Position numbers and translations under genes: made by a program. A stretch of 64,000 bases of DNA from Mycobacterium sp. MS1601 (GTDB lineage Bacteria; Actinomycetota; Actinomycetes; Mycobacteriales; Mycobacteriaceae): the NCBI RefSeq assembly GCF_001984215.1, contig NZ_CP019420.1:3038001-3102000 (forward strand), given 5' to 3'. Position 1 is the first letter of the stretch; each line of letters starts with the position of its first letter. Below are positions 1 through 7,446 of this stretch, piece after piece. The notes beneath the pieces were generated by a model. It was given only the letters and a program-made list of their open reading frames with translations, was not told the DNA's origin and made no database searches.

Positions 1-582
1 CTCGGAGCGCTGGCCCTGGCCGACGAGATCCGGCCCGAATCCCGGGCGGCCGTCGCCGAACTGCACCGCCGCGGTGTCCAGGTTGTCATGATCACCGGTG
101 ACGCCGAGTCCGTCGCGCAGGCGGTGGCCGCCGACCTCGGGATCGACCGGGTGTTCGCTGAGGTCCGCCCCGAGGACAAGGCTGCCACGGTCGCCGCGCT
201 ACAGCAGGAGGGCCGCACTGTCGCGATGGTGGGCGACGGCGTCAACGACGCACCCGCCCTGGCGCAGGCGGACGTCGGCGTGGCGATCGGTGCGGGTACC
301 GATGTGGCGATCGCGTCGGCCGGGGTGATCCTGGCCAGTTCCGATCCGCGGGCGGTGGTCTCGGCCATCGACCTGTCAGCCGCGTCCTACCGCAAGATGA
401 CGCAGAACCTGTGGTGGGCGGCCGGCTACAACCTGGTGTCGGTGCCGTTGGCCGCCGGGGTGCTGGCACCCGTCGGCTTCGTGATGCCGATGTCGGTGGG
501 CGCACTGCTGATGTCGGCGTCGACGGTGATCGTCGCGTTGAATGCCCAACTGCTGCGCCGCCTGGACCTGCGTCGATCGTAG
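1..582 (+). CDS. Copper-type P1B P-type ATPase, C-terminal part (truncated by window edge)
   Basis: This is the last 193 residues of a heavy-metal transporting P-type ATPase, open from the first base of the window. The hinge motif [10 protein letters not shown] lies near residues 77-86 of the fragment, preceded by MITGD. Two final membrane helices follow. The first carries GYN and the second carries [14 protein letters not shown], the pair of motifs associated with Cu(I)-exporting P1B-1 pumps. The protein ends [16 protein letters not shown], a usual C-terminus for mycobacterial Ctp pumps. The metal-binding N-terminus, the CPC helix and the DKTG phosphorylation site lie outside the window, so copper specificity is inferred from the last helices only. 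Confidence 0.9.
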   Translation, partial: LGALALADEIRPESRAAVAELHRRGVQVVMITGDAESVAQAVAADLGIDRVFAEVRPEDKAATVAALQQEGRTVAMVGDGVNDAPALAQADVGVAIGAGTDVAIASAGVILASSDPRAVVSAIDLSAASYRKMTQNLWWAAGYNLVSVPLAAGVLAPVGFVMPMSVGALLMSASTVIVALNAQLLRRLDLRRS

Positions 583-590
583 ACTTCGCT

Positions 591-622
591 ATGCTCGATC
601 TCCACTGTCAACCATCGAGCAT
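591..622. repeat. Inverted repeat just after the ATPase stop codon
   Basis: ATGCTCGAT (591-599) and ATCGAGCAT (614-622) are perfect 9-bp arms around a 14-nt loop, starting 8 bp after the ATPase stop. No T-tract follows. It may terminate the ATPase transcript, or be the first hairpin of a structured leader for the CNNM genes that begin at 715. Confidence 0.5.
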
Positions 623-631
623 GAGGGAGTG

Positions 632-721
632 ATGAGGCGCTTGCCCGCCGAACCCCGAAGACCCGTCCCACCTCCGACTGACGCCGCGACGAGATGCAGG
701 CCGGAGGTGGGGACATGCTGA
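632..721 (+). CDS. Candidate proline-rich leader peptide (29 aa) overlapping the CNNM start
   Basis: An ATG at 632 opens a 29-codon frame that runs into the first CNNM gene, with its TGA at 719-721 lying 4 bases past the ATG at 715. Seven of the 29 residues are proline, including VPPPTD, and arginine pairs are present. GAGGGAG lies immediately upstream but with very short spacing, and a TTG at 641 would be better spaced. G/C at third codon positions is only moderate, so it may not be a conserved protein. Proline-rich leaders control some magnesium transporter genes, for example mgtL before mgtA, which makes the position before a CNNM gene suggestive. No expression evidence exists here. Confidence 0.3.
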   Translation: MRRLPAEPRRPVPPPTDAATRCRPEVGTC

Positions 722-2076
722 CAGCCCTCGCCGGTATCGCACTCGGCATTGTCGTGGTGCTCCTGATCACCGCGCTGACCGGTTACTTCGTCGCACAGGA
801 ATTCGCCTACATGGCCGTCGACCGGTCGCGCCTCAAAGCGCGCGCCGAGTCCGGTGACAGCGCTGCCCAACGCGCGCTGAACGTCACCAAACGGACGTCG
901 TTCATGCTCTCGGGCGCACAACTGGGCATCACCGTCACCGGCCTGCTGGTCGGTTACGTGGCCGAACCACTCATCGGTAAGGGCGTCGGCGTGTTGCTGG
1001 GCGGGGTGAGTGTGCCCACGGGCATCGGTATCGCCGCCGGTGCAGTGGCGGCCATCGTGTTCTCGACGGTTGTGCAGATGCTCTTCGGAGAGCTGTTCCC
1101 GAAGAACCTGGCCATCGCGCGCCCCGAACCCGTCGCACGGGCTCTGGCGTTGTCGACCACCTGGTATCTCCGGCTGTTCGGTTGGCTCATCTGGCTGTTC
1201 GACCAGAGCAGCAACCTGCTGCTGCGGGCCCTGCGAATCGAACCCGTCCACGACGTCGAACACTCGGCCACCCCGAAGGACCTGGAGCACATCGTGGCCG
1301 CGTCCCGCGATGCCGGCGAGCTGCCGCGGGATCTGTCCACACTGCTGGATCGCACCCTGGATTTTCCCACCCGCTCCGCCGAGCACGCCATGATCCCCCG
1401 ATCACGGGTGGACGTCCTGTCCGCTGATCTTCCCGCTGACGAGGTGTTGGCGTTGATGGCCCAGGGGCACACCCGTTATCCGGTGGTGGGTGAGGATGTT
1501 GATGATCTGCGCGGCGTGGTGCACATGCTCGACCTGCTCGATCCGTTGGCATCGGGCGGCACGGCGGGCTCGCGCTGCCGGAAGGCCGTCATCGTGCCCA
1601 CCGCAATGCCGTTGCCGTCGGTACTGCAGGCACTGCGGGCCACCGACGACGAAATGGCACTGGTGATCGACGAATACGGTGGTTTTGCCGGTGTGGTCAC
1701 CGTCGAGGACATGGCCGAAGAGCTGGTCGGTGAGATCGATGACGAGCATGACCATGAGGCCGACGACGACGCGGTGGCCGAGGGCGACGGATGGGTGATG
1801 CCCGGCGACACTCCGCTCGACGAAGTGCACCGGCTGCTGGATCGTCCTTTGCCCGAAGGGGATTACGAGACCATCGCGGGTCTGGCCATCGCCGAGTCCG
1901 GCGGCCTGCCCGCTGTGGGCGACACAGTGGCGGTGGCGTTGCAGCCCGAAGCTGAAGACCTGGTGGCAGACGAGCCGCAGCCGCAGGATCTGCTCACCAT
2001 CGAGATCCGTGCCGTCGACAAACATGTCCCGTCGACGGTGTTTGTCGCCGTGCGTGCCGAGGAGGTCCAGCGATGA
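715..2076 (+). CDS. CNNM/CorC-family (hemolysin C-like) membrane protein with CBS pair
   Basis: A 453-aa protein with the architecture of bacterial CNNM proteins, which are implicated in Mg2+ (and Co2+) efflux. A DUF21/CNNM membrane domain of three to four helices fills about residues 1-185, with the motifs LSGAQLGITVTGLLVGY and FGELFPKNLAIARPEP. Two CBS domains follow (about 205-335), including HTRYPVVGEDVDDLRGVVH and LVIDEYGGFAGVVTVEDM, and then a CorC_HlyC C-terminal domain. The ATG at 715 is preferred over the in-frame ATG at 694 because GGAGGTGGGG ends three bases before it. The stop overlaps the next CNNM gene by ATGA, so the two are translationally coupled and may form a heterodimer. 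The transported ion cannot be read from sequence. Confidence 0.88.
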   Translation: MLTALAGIALGIVVVLLITALTGYFVAQEFAYMAVDRSRLKARAESGDSAAQRALNVTKRTSFMLSGAQLGITVTGLLVGYVAEPLIGKGVGVLLGGVSVPTGIGIAAGAVAAIVFSTVVQMLFGELFPKNLAIARPEPVARALALSTTWYLRLFGWLIWLFDQSSNLLLRALRIEPVHDVEHSATPKDLEHIVAASRDAGELPRDLSTLLDRTLDFPTRSAEHAMIPRSRVDVLSADLPADEVLALMAQGHTRYPVVGEDVDDLRGVVHMLDLLDPLASGGTAGSRCRKAVIVPTAMPLPSVLQALRATDDEMALVIDEYGGFAGVVTVEDMAEELVGEIDDEHDHEADDDAVAEGDGWVMPGDTPLDEVHRLLDRPLPEGDYETIAGLAIAESGGLPAVGDTVAVALQPEAEDLVADEPQPQDLLTIEIRAVDKHVPSTVFVAVRAEEVQR

Positions 2077-3086
2077 ACAGCCCCTGGGTGATCGCACTGA
2101 TCACCGTTGTTCTGATCGCGTCCAGCGCGTTCTTCGTGGCGGTGGAGTTCGCCCTGATCGCGGCCCGCAGGCACCGCATCGAGGAGGCCGCTTCCAGCAG
2201 CCGTTCGGCGCGGGCGGCCCTGCGCAGCTCCGGTGAGCTGTCGGTGTTGCTGGCCGGCTCGCAGCTCGGTATCACCGTGTGCACGCTGGCCCTGGGTGCC
2301 ATCACCAAACCCGCTGTGCACCACTGGCTCACGCCGGTGTTCAGCGCGTGGGGCGCGCCCGGCTGGGCGGCCGACGTGGCCGGGTTCGTGCTGGCGTTGG
2401 TGATCGTCACCTTCCTGCACCTGGTGGTGGGGGAGATGGCGCCCAAGTCCTGGGCCATCGCCCATCCGGAGCGGTCGGCGATCATGCTGGCGCTGCCCAT
2501 GCGTGCGTTCATGGCGGTGTTCCGGCCGGTGCTGGTCGCGCTGAACCGCGCCGCCAACTGGATGTTGCGCAAGGTCGGTGTCACCCCGGTGGACGAGCTG
2601 GCCGCGGGTCAGGACCCGGACACGTTGCGGCACCTGGTGGAACACTCGGCCACCGTCGGCACGCTCGACGAGCGTTACAGCGCCAACTTGATGAGCGCAC
2701 TGGAACTGCAAGCGCTCACGGTCGGTGATCTGGTGACCGGGCAGCCCCCGAGCGGTGTGGCGGCCACGGCTGATCCGGCGGCCATTCAGGCGCGCTCCCG
2801 CGCCACCGGCCATCTGCGGTTGCTGGTGCTCGACGGCAATGACGTCCGCGGCGTGGTGCATGTGCGCGACAGTCTTTCCGCCGCAGCGGGTTCCACGGCG
2901 GCGGAGCTGATGCGGCCCGCCCTGACTCTGCAGGCCACGATTCCGGTGTACGAGGCGCTGCGAACCATGCGGGAGACCCGCGAGCATCTGGCGGTGGTGG
3001 TCGACGCGGACAGCGCGCCGGTGGGTCTGGTGACCCTGACCGATGTGCTGGACCGACTGATGCCGACCAGGGACGTCGCCGCCTAG
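2073..3086 (+). CDS. Second CNNM-family membrane protein, lacking the CorC C-terminal domain
   Basis: A 337-aa paralogue of the preceding gene. The N-terminal CNNM/DUF21 membrane domain carries LAGSQLGITVCTLALGA and LVVGEMAPKSWAIAHPE. The CBS region follows, with LRLLVLDGNDVRGVVHVRDSL and LAVVVDADSAPVGLVTLTDVL, and the chain ends almost directly after the second CBS motif, so the CorC_HlyC domain of the partner is absent. The ATG overlaps the upstream TGA (ATGA). This long-short pair arrangement is common in mycobacteria (Rv1842c/Rv1841c-type). A strong hairpin at 3118-3161 ends the transcript. Confidence 0.87.
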   Translation: MNSPWVIALITVVLIASSAFFVAVEFALIAARRHRIEEAASSSRSARAALRSSGELSVLLAGSQLGITVCTLALGAITKPAVHHWLTPVFSAWGAPGWAADVAGFVLALVIVTFLHLVVGEMAPKSWAIAHPERSAIMLALPMRAFMAVFRPVLVALNRAANWMLRKVGVTPVDELAAGQDPDTLRHLVEHSATVGTLDERYSANLMSALELQALTVGDLVTGQPPSGVAATADPAAIQARSRATGHLRLLVLDGNDVRGVVHVRDSLSAAAGSTAAELMRPALTLQATIPVYEALRTMRETREHLAVVVDADSAPVGLVTLTDVLDRLMPTRDVAA

Positions 3087-3117
3087 CGATCAGCGGGTGC
3101 TGAGAATGGACACGGAG

Positions 3118-3161
3118 TCACCGTAGGGCGGGAAAGTACTGATGTTTCCGCCCTACGGTGA
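3118..3161. terminator. Bidirectional terminator hairpin between CNNM pair and ptsH
   Basis: TCACCGTAGGGCGG-AAA (3118-3135, one bulged G at 3132) pairs with TTTCCGCCCTACGGTGA (3145-3161), giving 17 base pairs around a 9-nt loop. It lies between convergent genes 32 bp after the CNNM stop and 45 bp before the ptsH stop, so it can serve both strands. Confidence 0.85.
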
Positions 3162-3206
3162 CCGGTGGTCGGTTTCTGGGTGCGCTGCGGTTCGAGTGCC
3201 GTGGGA

Positions 3207-3464
3207 TCAGGCGTCGAGGTCCTGCTGGACCAGTGCGGCGATCTCGTTGACCGTCGCCTCGTCCTCCGAGGCGACGGTCACCTGAGCGCCGTTGCCGGCG
3301 CCCAGGGTCATGATCATCAGCGCGGAACCGGCATCCACCGGTTCACCACCGTCGACCGAGAGGGTCACGGGGACACCGGCCTTGACGGCAGCCTCGGAGA
3401 TGACAGCGGCCGGGCGGGCGTGCAAACCGATGGACGAGCCGACGATGACGGTCTTGGTGTGCAT
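3207..3464 (-). CDS. ptsH: Phosphocarrier protein HPr
   Basis: An 85-aa HPr that relays phosphate from enzyme I (PtsI) to the EIIA domain of the fructose permease. The active-site signature GLHARPA places the phosphorylated histidine at position 15, as in all HPr proteins. The residue at the classical regulatory serine site is Ser47, in DAGSALMIM. No HPr kinase gene is visible here, so regulatory phosphorylation is uncertain. It is the last gene of the leftward set fruR-fruK-fruA-ptsH, 88 bp after fruA. Length and fold-wide motifs are normal. Confidence 0.96.
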   Translation of the reverse strand: MHTKTVIVGSSIGLHARPAAVISEAAVKAGVPVTLSVDGGEPVDAGSALMIMTLGAGNGAQVTVASEDEATVNEIAALVQQDLDA

Positions 3465-3552
3465 GGTTCTCCTTAGAGGTGGTTTGGGCCCGATGGATCA
3501 GACTGTAGGCCCTGATCTCCTTCGGCTGGCTCGTGCCTCGCCAGCCTCGGAA

Positions 3553-5573
3553 TCAGGCCGTGACGAGGGCGGGGTCCTCGACTTTGGGCTTGGCGCCCAG
3601 GAACTGCTTGGCGGCGGTCACCGCGGCTGCGGCCACCAGCGTGCCCGCCACTAGCGAGATGAGGAAGCCGAGCTTGTTGTCGATGGCGAACAGGACGAAG
3701 ATGCCACCGTGGGGAGCGCGGCACTGCACGTCCAGCGCCATGCTCAGGGCGCCGGTCACGGCGCCGCCCAACATCATCGACGGGATCACCCGCAGCGGGT
3801 CGGCGGCGGCGAACGGAATGGCGCCCTCGGAGATGAACGATGCACCCAGAAGCCAAGCGGCGCGGCCGTTCTCACGTTCGGGCTCGGTGAACAGGCCGGG
3901 CCGCACCGCCGAAGCCAGTGCCATCGCCAGCGGCGGCACCATACCGGCTGCCATCACCGCGGCCATGATGGTGAACGACGCGGTGGTGGCGGCGGCCAGT
4001 CCGGCGGTGGCGAACGCGTATGCCGCCTTGTTCACCGGGCCGCCGAGGTCGAAGCACATCATCAGGCCCAGGATCACGCCCAGCACCACGGCGGAGGTAC
4101 CCGACATGCTGCTCAGCCATTCGGTGAGGCTGGTGTTGACCCAGGCCAACGGACGACCGACCAGGAAGAACATCAGCAGACCCATGATCAGCGACGCGAA
4201 CAGCGGGATGATCACCACCGGCATCAGGCCGCGGAACCACTTGGGCACGTTGATCCGACTGATCCACAGCGCCGCGAAACCGGCCATCACACCGGCGACG
4301 ATGCCGCCGATGAAGCCGCCGCCCACGAACACTGCGACCGCGCCTGCGGTGAAACCCGGTGCGATACCGGGCCGGTCCGCGATCGCGAAGGCGATGTAGC
4401 CGGCCAGGGCGGGCACCAGGAAGCCGAAGGCCAGGCCGCCGAGGGTGAACAGCACCGCGCCGATGTACTGCGTCAGCCCGCCAGGTGGCAGGTTGGTCAG
4501 GGAGTTCTGCAGCGCGTACATGTTGCCGAACGACTGGCTGCCACCCTCGGGGGTGTTGGCGATCTCGTAACCGGCGAACAGGAAGCCCAGCGCGATCAGC
4601 AGACCGCCGGCGGCGACGAACGGGATCATGTAGCTGACGCCCGTGAGCAGGATCTGGCGGGTCCTGGTGCCCCAGCCCACCGAGCCACTGGAGCCCGAAG
4701 ACGCCGATGTGGTTGCGGCAGCTGACCCTTCGACCCGGGCTGCCTTGGGATCGTCGGCCGCGGCCAGGGCGTCGGCGATCATGGCGTCCGGTTCGTTGAT
4801 GGCACGTTTGACACCGGAGGCGATGACGGGTTTACCGGCAAACCGTTGCCGGTCTTTGACACCGACGTCGGTGGCGAAGATGACAGCATCGGCGGCGGCG
4901 ATGGTGGCCGCCGACATCGGGGTGCTGCCTGAGGAGCCCTGCGTCTCGACGGTGAAGTTCACCCCGGCGCGGGAGGCTGCCGCCGCCAGCGAGTCGGCAG
5001 CCATGTACGTGTGGGCGATACCGGTGGGGCAGGCGGTGATGGCGACGATCGACCTCGAGGCCGTGGCTTCGGGCTCGGGTACCGGCGGAACCACCGGTGC
5101 GGGAGCGGGATTCACCACGTCCTCGACCAGTGCCACCACCTCGTCGGCGGAGGAGGCGCTGCGCAGTGAGGCGACGAAATCGGGGCGTACCAGCGCCCGG
5201 GCCAGGCTGGAGAGCAGCTTCATGTGCTCGGAGCCGCCGGATTCGGGGCCGCGATGAGGAACACCAGATCGGCGGGGCCGTCCGGGGCGCCGAAGTCCAC
5301 TTTCGGTGCGAGGCGGGCGAATGCGATGGTGGCGGTGTCGACGTGCGGGGACCGGCAGTGCGGGATGGCGATGCCGCCGGGTAGACCGGTTGCCGACTGT
5401 GCCTCGCGGGCCATGGCGGCGTCACGGAGTCCGTCGGGGTCGTGGGAGCGTCCTGCCGCGGCCACCTGCGCGGCCAGCCGGGAGATCACGGCCTCTTTGT
5501 CGGCTCCTGCGTTGACGTCGAGCAGGACCAGCTCGCTCTCGGTGATCGAAGCAGGGTGAATGGAGTGGGTCAT
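3553..5573 (-). pseudogene. fruA: Fructose-specific PTS permease EIIABC, split by a frameshift
   Basis: Imports fructose as fructose-1-phosphate at the membrane. The first frame (5573 down to 5220; ATG at 5573 with AAAGGTG upstream) encodes most of EIIA with phospho-histidine GIAIPHCRSPHV near residue 72. The second frame (to 3553) starts in the middle of the EIIA C-terminal helix (KLLSSLARALVRPDF), then EIIB with its phospho-cysteine in ACPTGIAHTY, then the multi-helix EIIC channel. Reading through with one extra base in the G4 run at 5245-5248 (C4 on the coding strand) restores the usual ESGGSEHMKLLSSL junction. As given, EIIA stops at 117 residues with a false tail, and an accidental ATGA overlap at 5220-5223 could restart translation as a 556-aa EIIBC. 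A sequencing error is the most likely cause. Confidence 0.88.
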
Positions 5574-5605
5574 GTCGGGCACCTTTGTCGGGGTTGTTGA
5601 GCGCG

Positions 5606-6580
5606 TCAGATCAAGTTCGGGGTCTTCGGCGTCTTCGGGATCATCGAGACGACGCGGACCCTGTCCAGATCGAGGTCGGTGGGACGGGGCAGGGCAGAGC
5701 CCGGCAAGGCAGCGGCGGCACTGCCGTAGGCGACCGCCATCTGTAGGCGCCGGGGAGCTTCGTCCCCGGCGGCATCGGCGCGCACGTATCCGGCCAGAGC
5801 GGAGTCACCGGCGCCGACGGTGCTCCGGACAGTAATGGGTGGTGGTGTCGCGAGCCAGGCGCCGGCGGCGTTGACCAGCACCGCGCCCGCGGAACCCAAC
5901 GTCGCCAGTACGGCACCAACGCCGCGCTCGATCAGTGTTCCCGCGGCCGCGACCACAGCGTCCGGGTCGTCTTCGAGTTCGGCGGCCGAGCGGCCGGCCA
6001 GGCTGGCCAACTCGTCGCTGTTGGGCTTGATCAGATCGGGAGCTGCTTCGGCGAACCGGGCTGCCAGCGCGAGCAGCGGAGCATCGGAGGTGTCCACGGC
6101 CACGCGGCAGGGCAGGTCACACAAGGCGGCCACGATGTCGGCGTACCAGCCGTCCGGAGCGCCGGGCGGAAGTGAGCCTGACAGCACCACCCATTCGGCG
6201 GACGCGGCGCGTTGCACCACGGTGTCGGTGAGCGCAGTCAGGGAGGCGGCATCCAGGGCGGCGCCGCGTTCGTTGAGTTTGGTTGTGGTGCCGTCGCTTT
6301 CGGTGATGGCGAGGTTGGTGCGCACGGCGCTGGACACCGGGACCGTCGCGAACGGGACGCCGGTGGCCGACAGTGCGGTGACGAAGGGATCACTGAGGGC
6401 GGCAGGCAGCACGGCCAGTGCGTCCAGCCCTGCGAGGGTGAGAGCACGGGCGACGTTGACGCCCTTGCCGCCCGGTTCGGAGGACACCGCGGTGATGCGG
6501 TGCACCGCGCCACGGGTCAACGGGGAGGGCAGGGTGACGGTGCGGTCGACGCTGGGGTTGGGGGTGACGGTGACGATCAT
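5606..6580 (-). CDS. fruK: 1-phosphofructokinase
   Basis: A 324-aa PfkB-family kinase that phosphorylates fructose-1-phosphate, the product of FruA, to fructose-1,6-bisphosphate. It begins MIVTVTPNPSVDRTV and has the first PfkB signature PGGKGVNVARAL near residues 37-48. The second signature, with the catalytic aspartate, is TVGAGDSALAGYV near the C-terminus. Its ATG overlaps the fruR stop by ATGA (6577-6580), so regulator and kinase are co-translated. It precedes fruA by 32 bp. The last dozen residues (IPKTPKTPNLI) form an untypical low-complexity tail. Confidence 0.95.
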   Translation of the reverse strand: MIVTVTPNPSVDRTVTLPSPLTRGAVHRITAVSSEPGGKGVNVARALTLAGLDALAVLPAALSDPFVTALSATGVPFATVPVSSAVRTNLAITESDGTTTKLNERGAALDAASLTALTDTVVQRAASAEWVVLSGSLPPGAPDGWYADIVAALCDLPCRVAVDTSDAPLLALAARFAEAAPDLIKPNSDELASLAGRSAAELEDDPDAVVAAAGTLIERGVGAVLATLGSAGAVLVNAAGAWLATPPPITVRSTVGAGDSALAGYVRADAAGDEAPRRLQMAVAYGSAAAALPGSALPRPTDLDLDRVRVVSMIPKTPKTPNLI

Positions 6581-7344
6581 GCGACCACCACCTCGATGCC
6601 CAGTTCGGTGAGCGCCGCCTTGGCGTCGTCGGTGATCTCGTCATCGGTGACCAGGGCGTCCACCTCGCTGATGGCGGCGAAGCTGACGAACTCCTCCCGG
6701 CCGATCTTCGATGAATCACTGACCACCACAACGTAATTGGCGCAGCGCACCATGGCTCGCTTGACGGCGGCCTCCTCGCTGTCCGGGGTGGACAGCCCGT
6801 GGGCGGCGCTGATGCCGTTGGTGCCGATGAAGGCGATGTCGACTCGCAGAGTGTCCAGCACCCGCAGTACCTGCTCGCCCACCGCTGCCTGGGTGAGGCC
6901 GCGGACCCGTCCGCCCAGCAGTTGCAGGGACACCGAGGCGGACCCGGCCACCCGCGCGGCGATCGGCACGGAGTTGGTGACGACGGTCAGCTCTTGATCG
7001 GTGGGCAGCAGCGCAGCCACGCGAGCGGTGGTGGTGCCCGCGTCGAACAGGACGCTGGCACCGCTGGTGGGGAAGAAGTCGGTGGCAGCGTGGGCGATGG
7101 TGTCCTTGTGGCCGGTTCTGGTGCTTTCCCGTTCGGCCACGCCGGATTCCACGACGTGCAGGGCGCGCGTGGGGACCGCTCCGCCGTGCACGCGGCGCAG
7201 CAGGCCGGCGCGGTCCAAGACGGCGAGGTCGCGGCGCACTGTTTCGGTGGTGACCGCGTACACCTCGGCCAACTCGGCGACCGAAGCGCGGCCCCGGGTC
7301 ATCACCAGCGAGGCGATGGCTTGTTGACGTTCTTCGGGGTACAC
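6577..7344 (-). CDS. fruR: DeoR-family transcriptional regulator of the fructose operon
   Basis: A 255-aa DeoR-type repressor. The N-terminal helix-turn-helix (about residues 6-55) contains ASVAELAEVYAVTTETVRRDL and LRRVHGGAV, the family signature. The C-terminal DeoRC sensor domain includes FDAGTTTARVAALLP and IAFIGTNGISAAHGLSTPDSEE; such domains bind phosphorylated sugars, so fructose-1-phosphate is the probable inducer (inference from the neighbouring fruK and fruA). It is the first gene of the leftward operon and diverges from ptsI across 102 bp that hold TGTTG repeats, the likely binding region. Confidence 0.93.
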   Translation of the reverse strand: MYPEERQQAIASLVMTRGRASVAELAEVYAVTTETVRRDLAVLDRAGLLRRVHGGAVPTRALHVVESGVAERESTRTGHKDTIAHAATDFFPTSGASVLFDAGTTTARVAALLPTDQELTVVTNSVPIAARVAGSASVSLQLLGGRVRGLTQAAVGEQVLRVLDTLRVDIAFIGTNGISAAHGLSTPDSEEAAVKRAMVRCANYVVVVSDSSKIGREEFVSFAAISEVDALVTDDEITDDAKAALTELGIEVVVA

Positions 7345-7376
7345 AGTGCTCCCTAGATGTGGGAATGACTTGGATT

Positions 7377-7414
7377 TGTTGTTGATATGTGTTGTTTTAC
7401 GCTTGACTGTGTTG
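7377..7414. promoter_or_regulatory. fruR-ptsI divergent control region with TGTTG repeats
   Basis: The 102-bp gap between fruR and ptsI contains TGTTG at 7377-7381, 7390-7394 and 7410-7414. The longer word TGTGTTG occurs at 7388-7394 and 7408-7414, exactly 20 bp apart, about two helical turns. TTGAC (7403-7407) and GTCAA (7418-7422) also form an inverted pair around the last copy. This spacing suits a DeoR-family oligomer controlling both transcription directions. Confidence 0.5.
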
Positions 7415-7446
7415 ACTTGTCAAGAGAAAGTTGTAATCTAGTTCAC

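Noticed and set aside
583..714. A known riboswitch (M-box or yybP-ykoY) before the CNNM genes
   Set aside because: I could not find the conserved core sequences of either class; only a simple inverted repeat and a short ORF are visible.
3533..4725. Plus-strand open frames of about 290-340 codons opposite fruA
   Set aside because: Antisense to EIIC; composition is typical of a GC-rich shadow frame (many His, Gln, Arg).
5240..5250. Programmed -1 frameshifting joining the EIIA and EIIBC frames
   Set aside because: The site does not fit an X XXY YYZ slippery heptamer: the P-site tRNA could not re-pair. Four other genes show the same type of homopolymer lesion.
7387..7446. ATG 7387 as the ptsI start
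   Set aside because: It lies within the operator-like TGTGTTG repeats and adds 20 residues (CCFTLDCVDLS...) unlike any enzyme I N-terminus.
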